Below are positions 45,708-54,709 of a stretch of 64,000 bases of DNA, in pieces. This DNA is from Aggregicoccus sp. 17bor-14 (lineage in GTDB: Bacteria; Myxococcota; Myxococcia; Myxococcales; Myxococcaceae). Positions within the stretch are counted from its first letter, which is position 1. Each line of letters begins with the position of its first letter. Position numbers and translations under genes: made by a program. The notes beneath the pieces were generated by a model. The model saw only the letters and a list, made by a program, of their open reading frames with translations. It did no database searches and had not been told where the DNA came from. The stretch covers positions 33,191 to 97,190 of the forward strand of contig NZ_VJZZ01000021.1 in assembly GCF_009659535.1 (NCBI RefSeq), in the 5' to 3' direction.

Positions 45708-46844
45708 GTGGTCTACCGCCTCGCCCACCAGACCCACCAGCGCTGGAGCCAGCTGCGGCGCGACCTGCGCACCCGGCTGGGCATTCCCAAGCCTCTCTAC
45801 GTGCTGCCCTTCCGCGGCTACGGCACTCCAGCGCGCGCGGTGGTGAAGGCGCGGGTGCTCGAGGACCGCCACGTGCGCCCGCCCGAGCAGCGCCGCTCGC
45901 TCGTGGGCGCCGCCGTCGCCTCCTACAAGCGCTACGCGACGCACGAGGTGCCCGGCGCGCGCGTGCAGGTGAGGTGGGGGGACAAGCAGTGGGAGGGGCT
46001 CACCGACGAGGAGGGCTTCCTCGACCTCTGGGTGCCGCCTCCCCTGAACGCCCGTCCCGGCTGGCACGAGGTGCACCTGCACCTGCCGGACGCTGCGGGC
46101 CAGCCCGGCGCGGACGCGGTGGGGCAGGTGCTGCTGAGCGGCACGGACTCGGAGCTGGGCATCATCAGCGACCTCGACGACACCGTCATCGAGACCGGCG
46201 TCACCAACCCGCTCAAGCGCGCCTGGGCGCTGTTCCTCACCGACCACCGCCAGCGCGTGCCCTTCGAGGGCGTGGGCGCCTTCTACGCCGCGCTGCAGGC
46301 GGGCCGGCACGAGGGCGTGCTCAACCCGCTCTTCTACGTCTCCAGCAGCCCGTGGAACCTCTACGAGCACCTGGATGCGTACCTCCAGACGCACGAGATC
46401 CCCGCGGGGCCCCTGCTGCTGCGCGACTGGGGCCTCACGGCGCAGGGCTTCGCGCCCGGCGGCGGGCACGGCCACAAGCTCGATAAAATCCGCGCGGTGA
46501 TGGACACGCTCGCGCCGCTGCCCTTCCTGCTGCTGGGCGACAGCGGCCAGGAGGACCCCGAGCACTACGCCACCATCGTGCGCGAGTACCCCTCGCGCGT
46601 GCGCTGCATCTACATCCGCATGGTGCACAGCCGTCGCGGGCGCGAGGCGGAGCTCGCGCGGCTCGCTGCCGACGTGCGCGCCCACGGCAGCGAGCTGCTC
46701 GTGGTGGAGGACAGCGTGTCCGCGGCGCGCCACGCGGCGGCGCAGGGGTGGATCCGGTGGGCCGAGGTCCCCGACGTGCAGCGCGCCCAGGGCGAGGACG
46801 CGGCGGCCGCCGGCGTGCTGGACCGGCTCGAGCGCCACCCCTGA
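45708..46844 (+). CDS. App1-like phosphatidate phosphatase (DUF2183)
   Basis: A 378-residue protein. The catalytic half (about 145-330) is the App1/DUF2183 HAD-like domain: IISDLDDTVIETGVTNP (nucleophile DxDxT), YVSSSPWNLYEHL, GHKLDKIRAVMDTL and LLGDSGQEDPEHY. The N-terminal half is beta-rich. Fungal App1 removes phosphate from phosphatidic acid; bacterial homologues are presumed lipid phosphatases. The start is a GTG at 45708. The 226-base gap to the divergent fatty-acid hydroxylase suggests shared control. Confidence 0.9.
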   Translation: MVYRLAHQTHQRWSQLRRDLRTRLGIPKPLYVLPFRGYGTPARAVVKARVLEDRHVRPPEQRRSLVGAAVASYKRYATHEVPGARVQVRWGDKQWEGLTDEEGFLDLWVPPPLNARPGWHEVHLHLPDAAGQPGADAVGQVLLSGTDSELGIISDLDDTVIETGVTNPLKRAWALFLTDHRQRVPFEGVGAFYAALQAGRHEGVLNPLFYVSSSPWNLYEHLDAYLQTHEIPAGPLLLRDWGLTAQGFAPGGGHGHKLDKIRAVMDTLAPLPFLLLGDSGQEDPEHYATIVREYPSRVRCIYIRMVHSRRGREAELARLAADVRAHGSELLVVEDSVSAARHAAAQGWIRWAEVPDVQRAQGEDAAAAGVLDRLERHP

Positions 46845-46976
46845 GCACCCTCTGTGCAGGGCGAGCGGGCGGACGAGCGCTGCACAGCTCGTCCTCCTTG
46901 CGTGTCGGGGCCTGCGCCTGGCGCGCGGCGTGCGAAGCCTGAGGGCTCCACCCCGCTTCCCGGAGGCAGGCGCGTC

Positions 46977-47501
46977 ATGGATCTCATCGGTCAGCTCACC
47001 CAGCAGCTCGGCCTCGCGCCCGACACGGCGCAGGCCGCCTCGGGCTCGCTCTTCAGCCTCATCCAGCAGCACGCACCCGCGGGCGCCTTCCAGCAGCTGC
47101 TCGGCGCCGCGCCCGAGGTGGCCGGATGGATGTCCCGGGCCCAGGGCGCGGGGGCTGTCCCGCCGGCGAGCAGCGGCGGCCTGGGGGCGCTCGGCGGCGG
47201 CAGCAGCGGCGGGCTCTCCGGGATGCTGGGCGCCGCGGCGGGCAGCATGCTGGGCGGCGCGGGCGGTGGCGCAGCGACGCAGATGGCGGCGCTCACCGGC
47301 ATGCTCGGCCGCTTCGGCGTCAGCCCCGAGATGGCGATGAAGGTGCTCCCGCTCGCGCTGCAGTTCGTGCAGTCGAAGCTGGGGCCGCAGGGTACGCAGC
47401 AGCTCGTCTCCGGGATGCCGCTGCTGCAGCAGCTTCTGCAGGGAGGCGGCGCGCAGGGACAGGGCGGGGGCCTGGGCGGGATGCTGGGAAAGCTGTTCTA
47501 G
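46977..47501 (+). CDS. DUF2780 (VcgC/VcgE-type) protein
   Basis: A 174-residue protein starting MDLIGQLTQQLGLAPDTAQ, with SGSLFSLIQQHAP, a Gly/Ala/Ser-rich middle, then LGRFGVSPEMAMKVLPLALQF and a Gly-rich end LGGMLGKLF. The paired helices separated by a glycine-rich link match DUF2780 (PF11075), a family of unknown function. It has no signal peptide. It lies between the App1-like gene and a Ser/Thr kinase gene on the same strand. Confidence 0.82.
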   Translation: MDLIGQLTQQLGLAPDTAQAASGSLFSLIQQHAPAGAFQQLLGAAPEVAGWMSRAQGAGAVPPASSGGLGALGGGSSGGLSGMLGAAAGSMLGGAGGGAATQMAALTGMLGRFGVSPEMAMKVLPLALQFVQSKLGPQGTQQLVSGMPLLQQLLQGGGAQGQGGGLGGMLGKLF

Positions 47502-47550
47502 ACGCCGAGACTTGAACCTGCCCGGACCGCTGTGGTGCTGTGCAGGCACG

Positions 47551-49530
47551 ATGAACGCGCCTCCCCCGTCTGACCCCAGCGCCACGCGTCGGCTGGGCCG
47601 CTACGAGCTCGTGCACACCCTCGGACAGGGGGGCATGGGCGAGGTGTACCTGGCGAAGATCACCGGCGCCGCCGGCTTCGAGAAGCCCTGCATCGTGAAG
47701 ACGGTGCTGCCCGCGCTGCTGAGCGACCGGCAGTTCCTCGACCGCTTCCACCACGAGGCGCAGGTGCTCGTGCACCTGGTGCACGCGAACATCGCGCAGG
47801 TCTACGACATGGGGGAGGCCGAGGGCACCTACTTCATGGCGCTCGAGTACGTGGCCGGCGTGGACCTCGCGCAGGTGCAGGAGCAGGCGCGCCAGAGCAA
47901 GGCGCAGCTGCCCGTGCCGGTGGTGCTCTACCTCGGCCAGCGCATGATGGAGGGCCTGGGCTACGCGCACCGCAAGGCGGGCCCGGACGGGCTGCCGCTG
48001 GGCATCGTCCACCGCGACATCTCGCCGCACAACGTGATGGTGTCCTACGAGGGCGAGGTCAAGGTCATCGACTTCGGGCTCGCGAAGTCTGCTGCGCGCA
48101 GCAAGTACACGATGCCCTCCACGGTGATGGGCAAGCTCGGGTACATGTCCCCGGAGCAGGCGCGCGGCGAGCCGCTGGACCACCGCAGCGACATCTACTC
48201 GGGCGCGGTCGTCCTCTGGGAGCTGCTCGCGGGCCGGTCGCTCGTGCCCTACGGCACCACCGGCGAGATGGTCGCCGCGATGGCCAACCCGCGCGTTCCT
48301 TCACTGTGTGAGCTGCGTCCGGACGTCTCACCCGAGCTGGACGCGACGCTGCGCCGCGCGCTCGCCACCGCGCCCGCGGACCGCTACGCGCGCGCCGATG
48401 ACCTCGCGCGCGCGCTCGCCACGCACTTGATGCAGACCGGCAGCAACCTCGGCGCCGAGGAGGTGGGTAACTTCGTGCGCCACCTCTGCCCCGAGGCCTT
48501 CGCCGCGCAGCGCCGCCTGCTCTCGCGCCTGAGCAGCAGCACGGGCTACCACCGCAGCCCGGCGTCGCCTGCGCCCATCAAGCTGACGACGCCTGCGCCC
48601 GGTGCGCAGGACCCCGGGATGGACGCCACGCTGCTGCGCCGCGCCTCTTTCCGCGACCTCGTGCCGGGAGCCTCCACGCCGCACGGGGGGATTCCCGCCG
48701 TTGCTGCGCCGACGCAGCAAGTGGCGCCGCAGCCTGCGCCCGTGGCCGCACCGCGCAAGAGCCGCACGCTCCTCACGGTGGCGCTGGCGGTGGCGGTGTT
48801 CGGCCTCACGCTCGCGGGCCTGCGCTACTGGGACTCGCGCGGGGCCCCGTCCCCGGTGAAGCCGGGCACGGTGGTGGCGCCGGGGCCGAAGACGCCGCCC
48901 GCGCTCGCGGACAAGGTGGCAGCGCCCACGCCCACGGGCGTCGCCGCGACCTCGCCGCCTGCCGAGACGGCGCCGAAGCCCGAGGAGCAGGCAGCCGCGA
49001 CGCCTCCCGCAGCCCCTGCATCGGACGCAAAGCCGACAGAGGAGAAGCCGACGGTGACGGAGGCGCCGCCTGCGGAGAAGCCCGCGGCGCCGGTGGCCGC
49101 CGCGCCGAAGACGCCGCGCAAGCGCACCCGTCCGCAGCCGGAGACGGCGCCTGCGGGAGGCACGCAGCTGGCGAGCGGCACCGAGCCGGCGCGTCCCGCA
49201 GCACCTGCGCCCGCGCCGGTCGCTGCGGCGCCCGTGCCGGCGGCTCCCGCACCGGCCGCTGCGCAGCCGCGCAAGCTGGTGGGCCGCGCGAAGCTGGAGG
49301 GGGCCTTCTCCAAGAGCGTGGCGATCTTCAACGCGGACCGCGAGTCGTGGAGTGAGTGCACGGTGATCGCCGACGGGAACAAGGCGGTGCGCGTGGCAGT
49401 CATCGGGCAGGGGATGAAGAACAACTTCCCGATGAAGGAGTTCCGCGAGGACGACAGCGTGCGCCGCGCGCCGCCGAACACGGTGGCCGTGGAGTGCGTG
49501 GAAGGCCGAGCGGAGTTCCCGCTCAAGTAG
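47551..49530 (+). CDS. Membrane Ser/Thr protein kinase with Pro/Ala-rich extracytoplasmic tail
   Basis: A protein of 659 residues. The kinase domain (about 18-290) has LGQGGMGEVYLA, ATP Lys50, IVHRDISPHN (catalytic Asp156; HRDISPHN is usual in myxobacterial kinases) and VIDFGLA (Asp174). A membrane span lies near 404-427 (LLTVALAVAVFGLTLAGL). Beyond it is a Pro/Ala/Lys-rich linker of about 150 residues and a small C-terminal domain (GRAKLEGAFSKSVAIFNADR and ECTVIADGNKAVRVAVIGQG within it). The ATG at 47551 gives the normal short N-terminus. Confidence 0.92.
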   Translation: MNAPPPSDPSATRRLGRYELVHTLGQGGMGEVYLAKITGAAGFEKPCIVKTVLPALLSDRQFLDRFHHEAQVLVHLVHANIAQVYDMGEAEGTYFMALEYVAGVDLAQVQEQARQSKAQLPVPVVLYLGQRMMEGLGYAHRKAGPDGLPLGIVHRDISPHNVMVSYEGEVKVIDFGLAKSAARSKYTMPSTVMGKLGYMSPEQARGEPLDHRSDIYSGAVVLWELLAGRSLVPYGTTGEMVAAMANPRVPSLCELRPDVSPELDATLRRALATAPADRYARADDLARALATHLMQTGSNLGAEEVGNFVRHLCPEAFAAQRRLLSRLSSSTGYHRSPASPAPIKLTTPAPGAQDPGMDATLLRRASFRDLVPGASTPHGGIPAVAAPTQQVAPQPAPVAAPRKSRTLLTVALAVAVFGLTLAGLRYWDSRGAPSPVKPGTVVAPGPKTPPALADKVAAPTPTGVAATSPPAETAPKPEEQAAATPPAAPASDAKPTEEKPTVTEAPPAEKPAAPVAAAPKTPRKRTRPQPETAPAGGTQLASGTEPARPAAPAPAPVAAAPVPAAPAPAAAQPRKLVGRAKLEGAFSKSVAIFNADRESWSECTVIADGNKAVRVAVIGQGMKNNFPMKEFREDDSVRRAPPNTVAVECVEGRAEFPLK

Positions 49531-49560
49531 GGTTGAAGAAGCCCCACCTGCCCGACCGTG

Positions 49561-49598
49561 TCCTCCCTCTCCCTCTGGGAGAGGGTCGGGGTGAGGGA
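49561..49598 (+). repeat. REP-like palindromic repeat, forward copy
   Basis: TCCTCCCTCTCCCTCTGGGAG then AGGGTCGGGGTGAGGGA. It lies between two convergent genes. Confidence 0.87.
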
Positions 49599-49608
49599 GC
49601 CAGGTTCC

Positions 49609-50238
49609 CTACTGCGCCCCCACCACGCGCGCCGGAACACCAAAGGCCCGGGCCCCCGGAGGCACATCCCGCACGGCACAGGCCCCCGCGCCGAGCGTGG
49701 CCCCGGCCCCGATGCGCACGCCCGGGCACACGATGCTCCCGATGCCGAGCATCGCGCCTGCGCCAATCAGCGCGCCTCCGGCAATCTGCACACCGGGCGC
49801 GACCTGGGCGAAGTCCTCGATGCGCACGTCATGGCCCACGGTGGTGTGCGCGCTGACGATGACGTGGTCGCCGATGAAGGCCTCGGAGCCGATGACCGCG
49901 CCGGGGAACACGACGCACCCTGTGCCCACGCGAGCGAGCGGGTTGATGTACGCGCCGGGGTAGAGCACCTGGGCCCAGCGGGCTTCCGGAAATCTCCGCG
50001 CCGCATCGCGACGGGCCGCATTCTCCCCGAGCGCAATCACGGCCTCGGCATCGGGAAACCGCCGAAGCTCCTCGAGCCCGCCGAGCACGGGCACGCCGCA
50101 CACGCGTGTGCCCCACAGCCCGGACGCATCGTCGAGCACCCCGAGCACGCGACGTCCCATGGCCACGAGCACGCCGAGCACCGACTTGCCGTGTCCGCCT
50201 GCACCCAGCACCAGAACACCTGCCGGCTCTTCACTCAT
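49609..50238 (-). CDS. NeuD/PglD-like sugar O- or N-acyltransferase
   Basis: A 209-residue protein. The N-terminal Rossmann-like part has VLVLGAGGHGKSVLGVL and GVLDDASGLWG. The C-terminal part is a left-handed beta-helix of hexapeptide repeats ([LIV]-G-x-x-x-x): VGTGCVVFPGAVIGSEAFIG, then SAHTTVGHDVRIED (probable catalytic His), VAPGVQIAGGALIGAGAMLG and FGVPARVVG. It should transfer an acetyl group from acetyl-CoA to a sugar for surface polysaccharide. No sugar cluster adjoins it. Confidence 0.9.
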   Translation of the reverse strand: MSEEPAGVLVLGAGGHGKSVLGVLVAMGRRVLGVLDDASGLWGTRVCGVPVLGGLEELRRFPDAEAVIALGENAARRDAARRFPEARWAQVLYPGAYINPLARVGTGCVVFPGAVIGSEAFIGDHVIVSAHTTVGHDVRIEDFAQVAPGVQIAGGALIGAGAMLGIGSIVCPGVRIGAGATLGAGACAVRDVPPGARAFGVPARVVGAQ

Positions 50239-50368
50239 GGCGCCCTCGCGTGACGACCGGGTTCTGCTCCGGTCAACACGCGGGCTGCACAGTGCCGTTC
50301 TCCTCCGCTGGTACTACGCGCCCGTGCCCTCTCCCCTGAGGGATGTGCGCCGTCTCACGTGACCTGGC

Positions 50369-50863
50369 TCAGCACTCGAGGCCTGTGTCCTCGTCGGAGA
50401 TGGCGATCCATCGCTTCTCCTGACGTTCGAGGTGAACGACCCGTTGAGAGCAGGAGAGGAACGCCGAGCTGACGAGCACCTTCACAGATGCACTGTGCTC
50501 CGAGGCGAACACGACCGGCTCGACGAGGACCCACCGGGCGTGGAGGGTCTTTCCAGGTGCGGTTACACTCTTCTGAACCACAGGCCGCCCGTTGCGCATC
50601 CCGCAGTCGCTGCCGCGTGCGAAGCGAGCCTTGTCCTTGGCGAATCGCTGAACGAACGGCATGGGGACTGGGCTGCAACTCCAGGAACCTTGGTCACACG
50701 CTTCGATGCAAAGGACCGGGTCTACTTCCGTGTAGCCGGCAGTCAGCCTGCGAATCGCTGCCTCTTGGATGTCGTCCTGCTCCGCGGCTCTGTGAGCTGG
50801 CGCATGTGCGCAGCCGAATGAAAAGAGCAGCGCCACTGCCCACGTCCTCACGGTCACGCGCAT
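50369..50863 (-). CDS. Small lipoprotein of unknown function, lower G+C
   Basis: A 164-residue exported protein with signal WAVALLFSFGC (Cys16) and six further Cys in the mature part, including LCIEACDQGSWSC, SDCGM and FLSCSQ, so disulfides are likely. No family was recognised. Base and codon use are visibly less GC-rich than in the flanking genes, and the gene lies between inverted REP-like repeats at 49561 and 50871, which suggests later acquisition. The ATG at 50863 was chosen for the signal peptide. The 130 bases to the NeuD-like gene hold nothing recognised. Confidence 0.7.
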   Translation of the reverse strand: MRVTVRTWAVALLFSFGCAHAPAHRAAEQDDIQEAAIRRLTAGYTEVDPVLCIEACDQGSWSCSPVPMPFVQRFAKDKARFARGSDCGMRNGRPVVQKSVTAPGKTLHARWVLVEPVVFASEHSASVKVLVSSAFLSCSQRVVHLERQEKRWIAISDEDTGLEC

Positions 50864-50870
50864 TCGGCAA

Positions 50871-50908
50871 TCCCTCACCCCGACCCTCTCCCAGGGGGAG
50901 AGGGGGCG
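50871..50908 (-). repeat. REP-like palindromic repeat, reverse copy
   Basis: TCCCTCACCCCGACCCTCTC then CCAGGGGGAGAGGGGGCG. It lies between the stop of the OmpR-type regulator gene and the start of the low-GC lipoprotein gene. Confidence 0.87.
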
Positions 50909-50909
50909 G

Positions 50910-51599
50910 TCACGCGACTTCCATCCGGAAGCCCACGCCGCGGATGGTGTGGATGGCGAAGCCGGCCTCGCTCGTCCAGTTGAGCTTCTTGCGCAGGCTG
51001 CTCACGAAGTTGTCCACGGTGTGCGGGTCCACCACCACGTCCTGTCCCCACACGGCGTCCAGGATCTCATCCCGCGTGAGCGCGCGGTCGCGGTGGCTCA
51101 AGAGGAACGCGAGCAGGTCGAACTCCTTGCGCGTGAGCTCGATGCCCGTGCCCGCGGGCGAGCTCAGCTGCCGCTTCGCGAGGTCCAGCGTGAACCCGCC
51201 GAACGCGACACTCTGCTGCACCGGCGCCACGCCGCCGCGCCGCAAGAGCGCGCCCACGCGCGCGAGCAGCTCCCGCAGCCGGTACGGCTTCGCGAGGTAG
51301 TCCTGCGCCCCCGCCTCGAAGCCGCGCACGAGGTCGTCCTCCAGCGTGCGCGCGGTGAGCATCAGCACCATGCTCTTCACGCCCTTGGCCCTGAGGCTGC
51401 GGCACAGGCTGTACCCGTCCCCGTCTGGCAGCATCACGTCCAGGATGAGCAGGTCGAACGTGCGCTGGGCGAGCAGCGCCTGCGCCTCCTTCGCGCTCGC
51501 GGCCCCCTGCACCTGGTAGCCCTCGTCCTGCAGGTTGTCGGTGAGGGTGAGGCGCAGGTTGGTGTCGTCTTCCACGATGAGGATGGAGGGGTTGCTCAT
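50910..51599 (-). CDS. OmpR/PhoB family response regulator
   Basis: A 229-residue regulator. The receiver has ILIVEDDTN, Asp54 in LLILDVMLPDGDG, LTAR and YLAKPY. The winged-helix output (about 135-228) has IELTRKEFDLLAFLLSHRDRA, TRDEILDAVWG, TVDNFVSSLRKKL and IRGVGFRME. Its ATG overlaps the stop of the kinase gene by four bases, so it is coupled to its cognate kinase. Target genes are unknown. Confidence 0.94.
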   Translation of the reverse strand: MSNPSILIVEDDTNLRLTLTDNLQDEGYQVQGAASAKEAQALLAQRTFDLLILDVMLPDGDGYSLCRSLRAKGVKSMVLMLTARTLEDDLVRGFEAGAQDYLAKPYRLRELLARVGALLRRGGVAPVQQSVAFGGFTLDLAKRQLSSPAGTGIELTRKEFDLLAFLLSHRDRALTRDEILDAVWGQDVVVDPHTVDNFVSSLRKKLNWTSEAGFAIHTIRGVGFRMEVA

Positions 51600-53422
51600 G
51601 AGGCGGTCTCCGGGAAGGTGAGCTCGAAGGTGGTGCCCGCGGGGCTGGACTCGGCGATGCGCAGGGTGCCCCCGTGCAGGGCCATGATGCGGCGGCACAG
51701 CGCGAGCCCCAGCCCGCTGCCGTGCACCTCGGGGCCGCTGCCGCGCAGGCGGTGGAACTCCTCGAAGACGCGCTCCCACTCGCCCTTCGGAATGCCCACG
51801 CCGTTGTCGCGGAACAGCACGCGGCCGCCGGCTTGCGCCTCGATGTCCAGCTCCACCGGCTGGCGCGTGTTGTACGCGCAGGCATTGCGGCCGAGGTTGC
51901 TGAAGAGCAGCCGCAGGAGCGGCGCATCCGCGTCCAGTTCCATGCTGCCCACGCTCGCGCGCAGCTGCACCGGGCGCTCGCTCCACGCGGCGAGGTCCTG
52001 GCGCAGCGCGCCCACCAGCTCCTCCAGCCGCACGCGCGAGCGGCGCGGCACCCAGCGCCCCTTGTCGATGCGGTGGAAGGACAGCAGGTTCTCCACGAGG
52101 AAGCTCAGGCCGTCCGCCTCGCGCACGATGCGCTGCGGGTAGTCCTTCGCGCCCGGCGCGCCCGAGAGCTTGCGCTCCAGCGTCTCGGCCATGAGGCGGA
52201 TGGAGGCGAGCGGCGTGCGCAGCTCGTGGCTCACCGCGGCGACGAAGTCGCTCTTGAGCTCCACGAAGCGCCACTTGCGCAGCTGCGCGAGGAAGAGCAG
52301 CGCGAAGAGCGCGAGCCCCAGCAGCGCGCAGCCCGCGAGCAGCGCCGTCTTCAGCCGGTAGTGCTGCGCGATGTCCGCGCTGTCGCGCTCCCACTCGGGC
52401 GACTCCACCGGCAGCCGCAGCGTGGCGAAGCGGCGCAGGGGCATGTTCGCCGCCGGAGACACCACCTCGCCCTCGGGGCCGATCAGCCCCCGCCCGCGCA
52501 TCTCCTCGGTGAGGTCCTGCACCAGCGAGGGCAGGTCGATGGCCACGCCGCGCACCGAGCCGTCCGGGTAGGGCGCGAGGTACCAGTCTCCGTTCACCAC
52601 CGCCTCGCTCAGCGCGCCCGGCAGCGGCAGGGGCGCGTCAGCGAGCTCGCGCGCCCGCGCCTCGAAGTCCGCGTACGGGGCGCCCGCGCGCTCGCTGAGG
52701 CGCGCGATGTGCTCGCGCAGGAAGTCGAAGTCGCGCGGGCCGAAGCGCGTGCGCTGCAGCAGCAGCTGGCGCTGCAGCCCCTCCACGCGGCCGCCCTGGC
52801 CGTCCGAGACGCCGTCGCGCAGGAGGCCGCGCATCAGGTCGGGGAAGGGCTCGGTGCCCTCGTAGAGGCGCTCGAGCAGCACCACCATGTAGGGCAGGTC
52901 CTCGAGCGTGGCGACGCGGAAGGCGCCGCGGTGCAGGAGCACCTGGGAGAAGAGGTGGTCGGTGCGCGCCACGTCGTGGCGCTCCAGCGCGCGCCCCAGC
53001 TGTGCGAGCAGCGCGAGGCGCTCGGCCCAGGGGCCCTCCTTGGACTTGTCCCCGGGCTGCACGCTGCCCTCGCGCAGCGCCGCGTACGCGCTGCGCGCCT
53101 TGCCCTCGGCCTCGAGGTCCCAGCGGGCCACGCGCGGCAGCACCTGCTCGCCGCGCTCGTGCAGGTACAGGCCCTCCGCGGGCGCGAGCGGGTCCTGGCG
53201 CGCGGCCTCCATCATCGGCGTCACGCGCTCGTAGGCCTGGCGCAGCGTGTGGCGCAGGGACTCGGAGGCGTACTGCGCGAGCGCCTCCCGGCGCGCGGAG
53301 AGCGAGGCGCGCGCCCTGTCTGCCTCCGCGGCGAAGATGCGCTGCAGCCGGAAGAGGCCCCAGCCCAGGACGAGCAGTCCGAGCGACAGCAGCACGAGGG
53401 TGGGTAGGAGCCTGCGGAGCAT
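51596..53422 (-). CDS. Membrane sensor histidine kinase, partner of the OmpR-type regulator
   Basis: A kinase of 608 residues with an N-terminal membrane span (LLPTLVLLSLGLLVLGWGLF), an extracytoplasmic sensor region of about 310 residues and a second span near 345-370 (LLAGCALLGLALFALLFLAQL). The phosphoacceptor helix has [14 protein letters not shown] (His399). The ATPase has NLGRNACAYN, DNGVGIPKGE, FEEFHRLRG and GSGLGLALC. The sensor region is helical and charged, with no recognised fold. It is first in a two-gene operon with the response regulator. Confidence 0.93.
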   Translation of the reverse strand: MLRRLLPTLVLLSLGLLVLGWGLFRLQRIFAAEADRARASLSARREALAQYASESLRHTLRQAYERVTPMMEAARQDPLAPAEGLYLHERGEQVLPRVARWDLEAEGKARSAYAALREGSVQPGDKSKEGPWAERLALLAQLGRALERHDVARTDHLFSQVLLHRGAFRVATLEDLPYMVVLLERLYEGTEPFPDLMRGLLRDGVSDGQGGRVEGLQRQLLLQRTRFGPRDFDFLREHIARLSERAGAPYADFEARARELADAPLPLPGALSEAVVNGDWYLAPYPDGSVRGVAIDLPSLVQDLTEEMRGRGLIGPEGEVVSPAANMPLRRFATLRLPVESPEWERDSADIAQHYRLKTALLAGCALLGLALFALLFLAQLRKWRFVELKSDFVAAVSHELRTPLASIRLMAETLERKLSGAPGAKDYPQRIVREADGLSFLVENLLSFHRIDKGRWVPRRSRVRLEELVGALRQDLAAWSERPVQLRASVGSMELDADAPLLRLLFSNLGRNACAYNTRQPVELDIEAQAGGRVLFRDNGVGIPKGEWERVFEEFHRLRGSGPEVHGSGLGLALCRRIMALHGGTLRIAESSPAGTTFELTFPETAS

Positions 53423-53536
53423 GCGCGAGAGGGCGAAGGCGCTACTTCAACCGGGGAGGGTGGCCGAAGTCCACCGCGGCGACGGGGGCCCGCTCCGGTC
53501 GTGGAACGATGGCTCCGCGTGCGCACCATCGCCTCC

Positions 53537-54145
53537 TCACCACCCGGCGTCCTCGCGCACGGGGACGGTGCGCAGGTGCAGAGGCTCGCTGCGAGTGGAG
53601 GGGCGGAATCCGTCGCTCGCCGGCGGCTCGACCACGCCCTCCAGCACCCAGCCCTGCTCGGAGGCGGCTGGTCCGATCGACAGCGCGTAGGCCTCGCTCA
53701 CCGAGGGAGGCGCGAGCTCGACGAGGGACTCGAAGCCGCGCGCGGGAGGGCTCGGAGCGAGCCGTCGCTCTCCGCCGCAGAGGCGCCCTGGGTGGGGCAG
53801 GTCGTGCTCCTGCGCCCGCTCCTCACCGAGCGGCTCGAGCGCCACGTTCACGCGCAGCACCCGGCCGTCGCGCACGTGCAGCTCGGCGCGCGTGGCGGTG
53901 GCAAAGCCCTCGCGCTCCAGGGTGACGAGGTAGGAGCCGGGGCGCAGGGAGGCGAGCCGGTAGTTGCCCTCCGCGTCCGTGTGCACCTCGAGCGGCGCGG
54001 GCAGGGTGGAGGCACGCACGGTGACGCGCACCCTCGGGAGGGCAGCGTCCGTGCGGCGGTCGCGCACGCTGCCCAGGAGGGCTCCAGACTGGGCCTGGAC
54101 CGCCGAGGCCACCAGGAGGGTGATGAGCACGCAGGCGCTTCTCAT
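53537..54145 (-). CDS. Exported carboxypeptidase-regulatory-like protein, apparently an Oar/TonB-receptor N-terminal fragment
   Basis: A protein of 202 residues with signal CVLITLLVASAVQAQS. Residues about 22-105 are a CarboxypepD_reg-like beta sandwich (GALLGSVRDRRTDAALPRV, TDAEGNYRLASLRPGSYLVT, ALEPL). The following part, FESLVELAPPSVSEAYALS and then WVLEGV, recalls the plug domain of Oar-like TonB-dependent receptors. A full receiver barrel would need several hundred more residues, but the protein ends soon after. It is either a remnant or a free plug-like protein. The ATG at 54145 was chosen for the signal. Confidence 0.72.
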   Translation of the reverse strand: MRSACVLITLLVASAVQAQSGALLGSVRDRRTDAALPRVRVTVRASTLPAPLEVHTDAEGNYRLASLRPGSYLVTLEREGFATATRAELHVRDGRVLRVNVALEPLGEERAQEHDLPHPGRLCGGERRLAPSPPARGFESLVELAPPSVSEAYALSIGPAASEQGWVLEGVVEPPASDGFRPSTRSEPLHLRTVPVREDAGW

Positions 54146-54328
54146 GCTCCCGAGCCTGCGCCTCTGCGGGTGGGCGCGTTGCATGTGCTCCGCACCGCTT
54201 CTTCACGAAATCCTCATCAACCGCATGGCCCGCTGCCTCTTGCGCGGCGCGGGTGGATTGCACAGCTTGCGCTGGGCAAGGCGCCTCGACTCTGCGAGAC
54301 CGGACCTCTGCCTCCTGGGAGCCATGCC

Positions 54329-54706
54329 GTGTCCGTCGACGCCGTCCTGCAGCTGCCTGCCATCCGCCGCTACCGGCACTTCCTCGAGCAGGCGCTGCGC
54401 ACGGGCGAGGTGTGGGGGCTGCAGGAGGACGGCTGGGCGCTGGCGGTGGACGCCGAGGGGCGCGACGTCTTCACCCTGTGGCCCGCGCCCGAGTACGCGG
54501 TGCTGTGCGCGACGCGGCTGTGGGAGGGCTACGCGCCGCACCCCATCACGCTCGCGGAGCTGGAGAGCGTGCTCCTGCCCGAGCTGGAGGCGGGAGGCCT
54601 GATGCTGGGCATCTTCAACACGCCGGACGGGCAGGGCTACCCGGTGAGCCCATCGCAGCTGCGCGAGGACCTGCAGGCGGCCCGCGCCCGCACGCCGCAG
54701 GCCTGA
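54329..54706 (+). CDS. DUF2750 family protein
   Basis: A 125-residue cytoplasmic protein with the DUF2750 (PF11042) pattern: IRRYRHFLEQALRTGEVWGLQEDGW, then LWPAPEYAVLCA and YAPHPITLAELESVLLPELE. The GTG start at 54329 has GGGAG about nine bases upstream. Function unknown. It is convergent with the metallophosphoesterase gene, three bases apart. Confidence 0.8.
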   Translation: MSVDAVLQLPAIRRYRHFLEQALRTGEVWGLQEDGWALAVDAEGRDVFTLWPAPEYAVLCATRLWEGYAPHPITLAELESVLLPELEAGGLMLGIFNTPDGQGYPVSPSQLREDLQAARARTPQA

Positions 54707-54709
54707 GCG

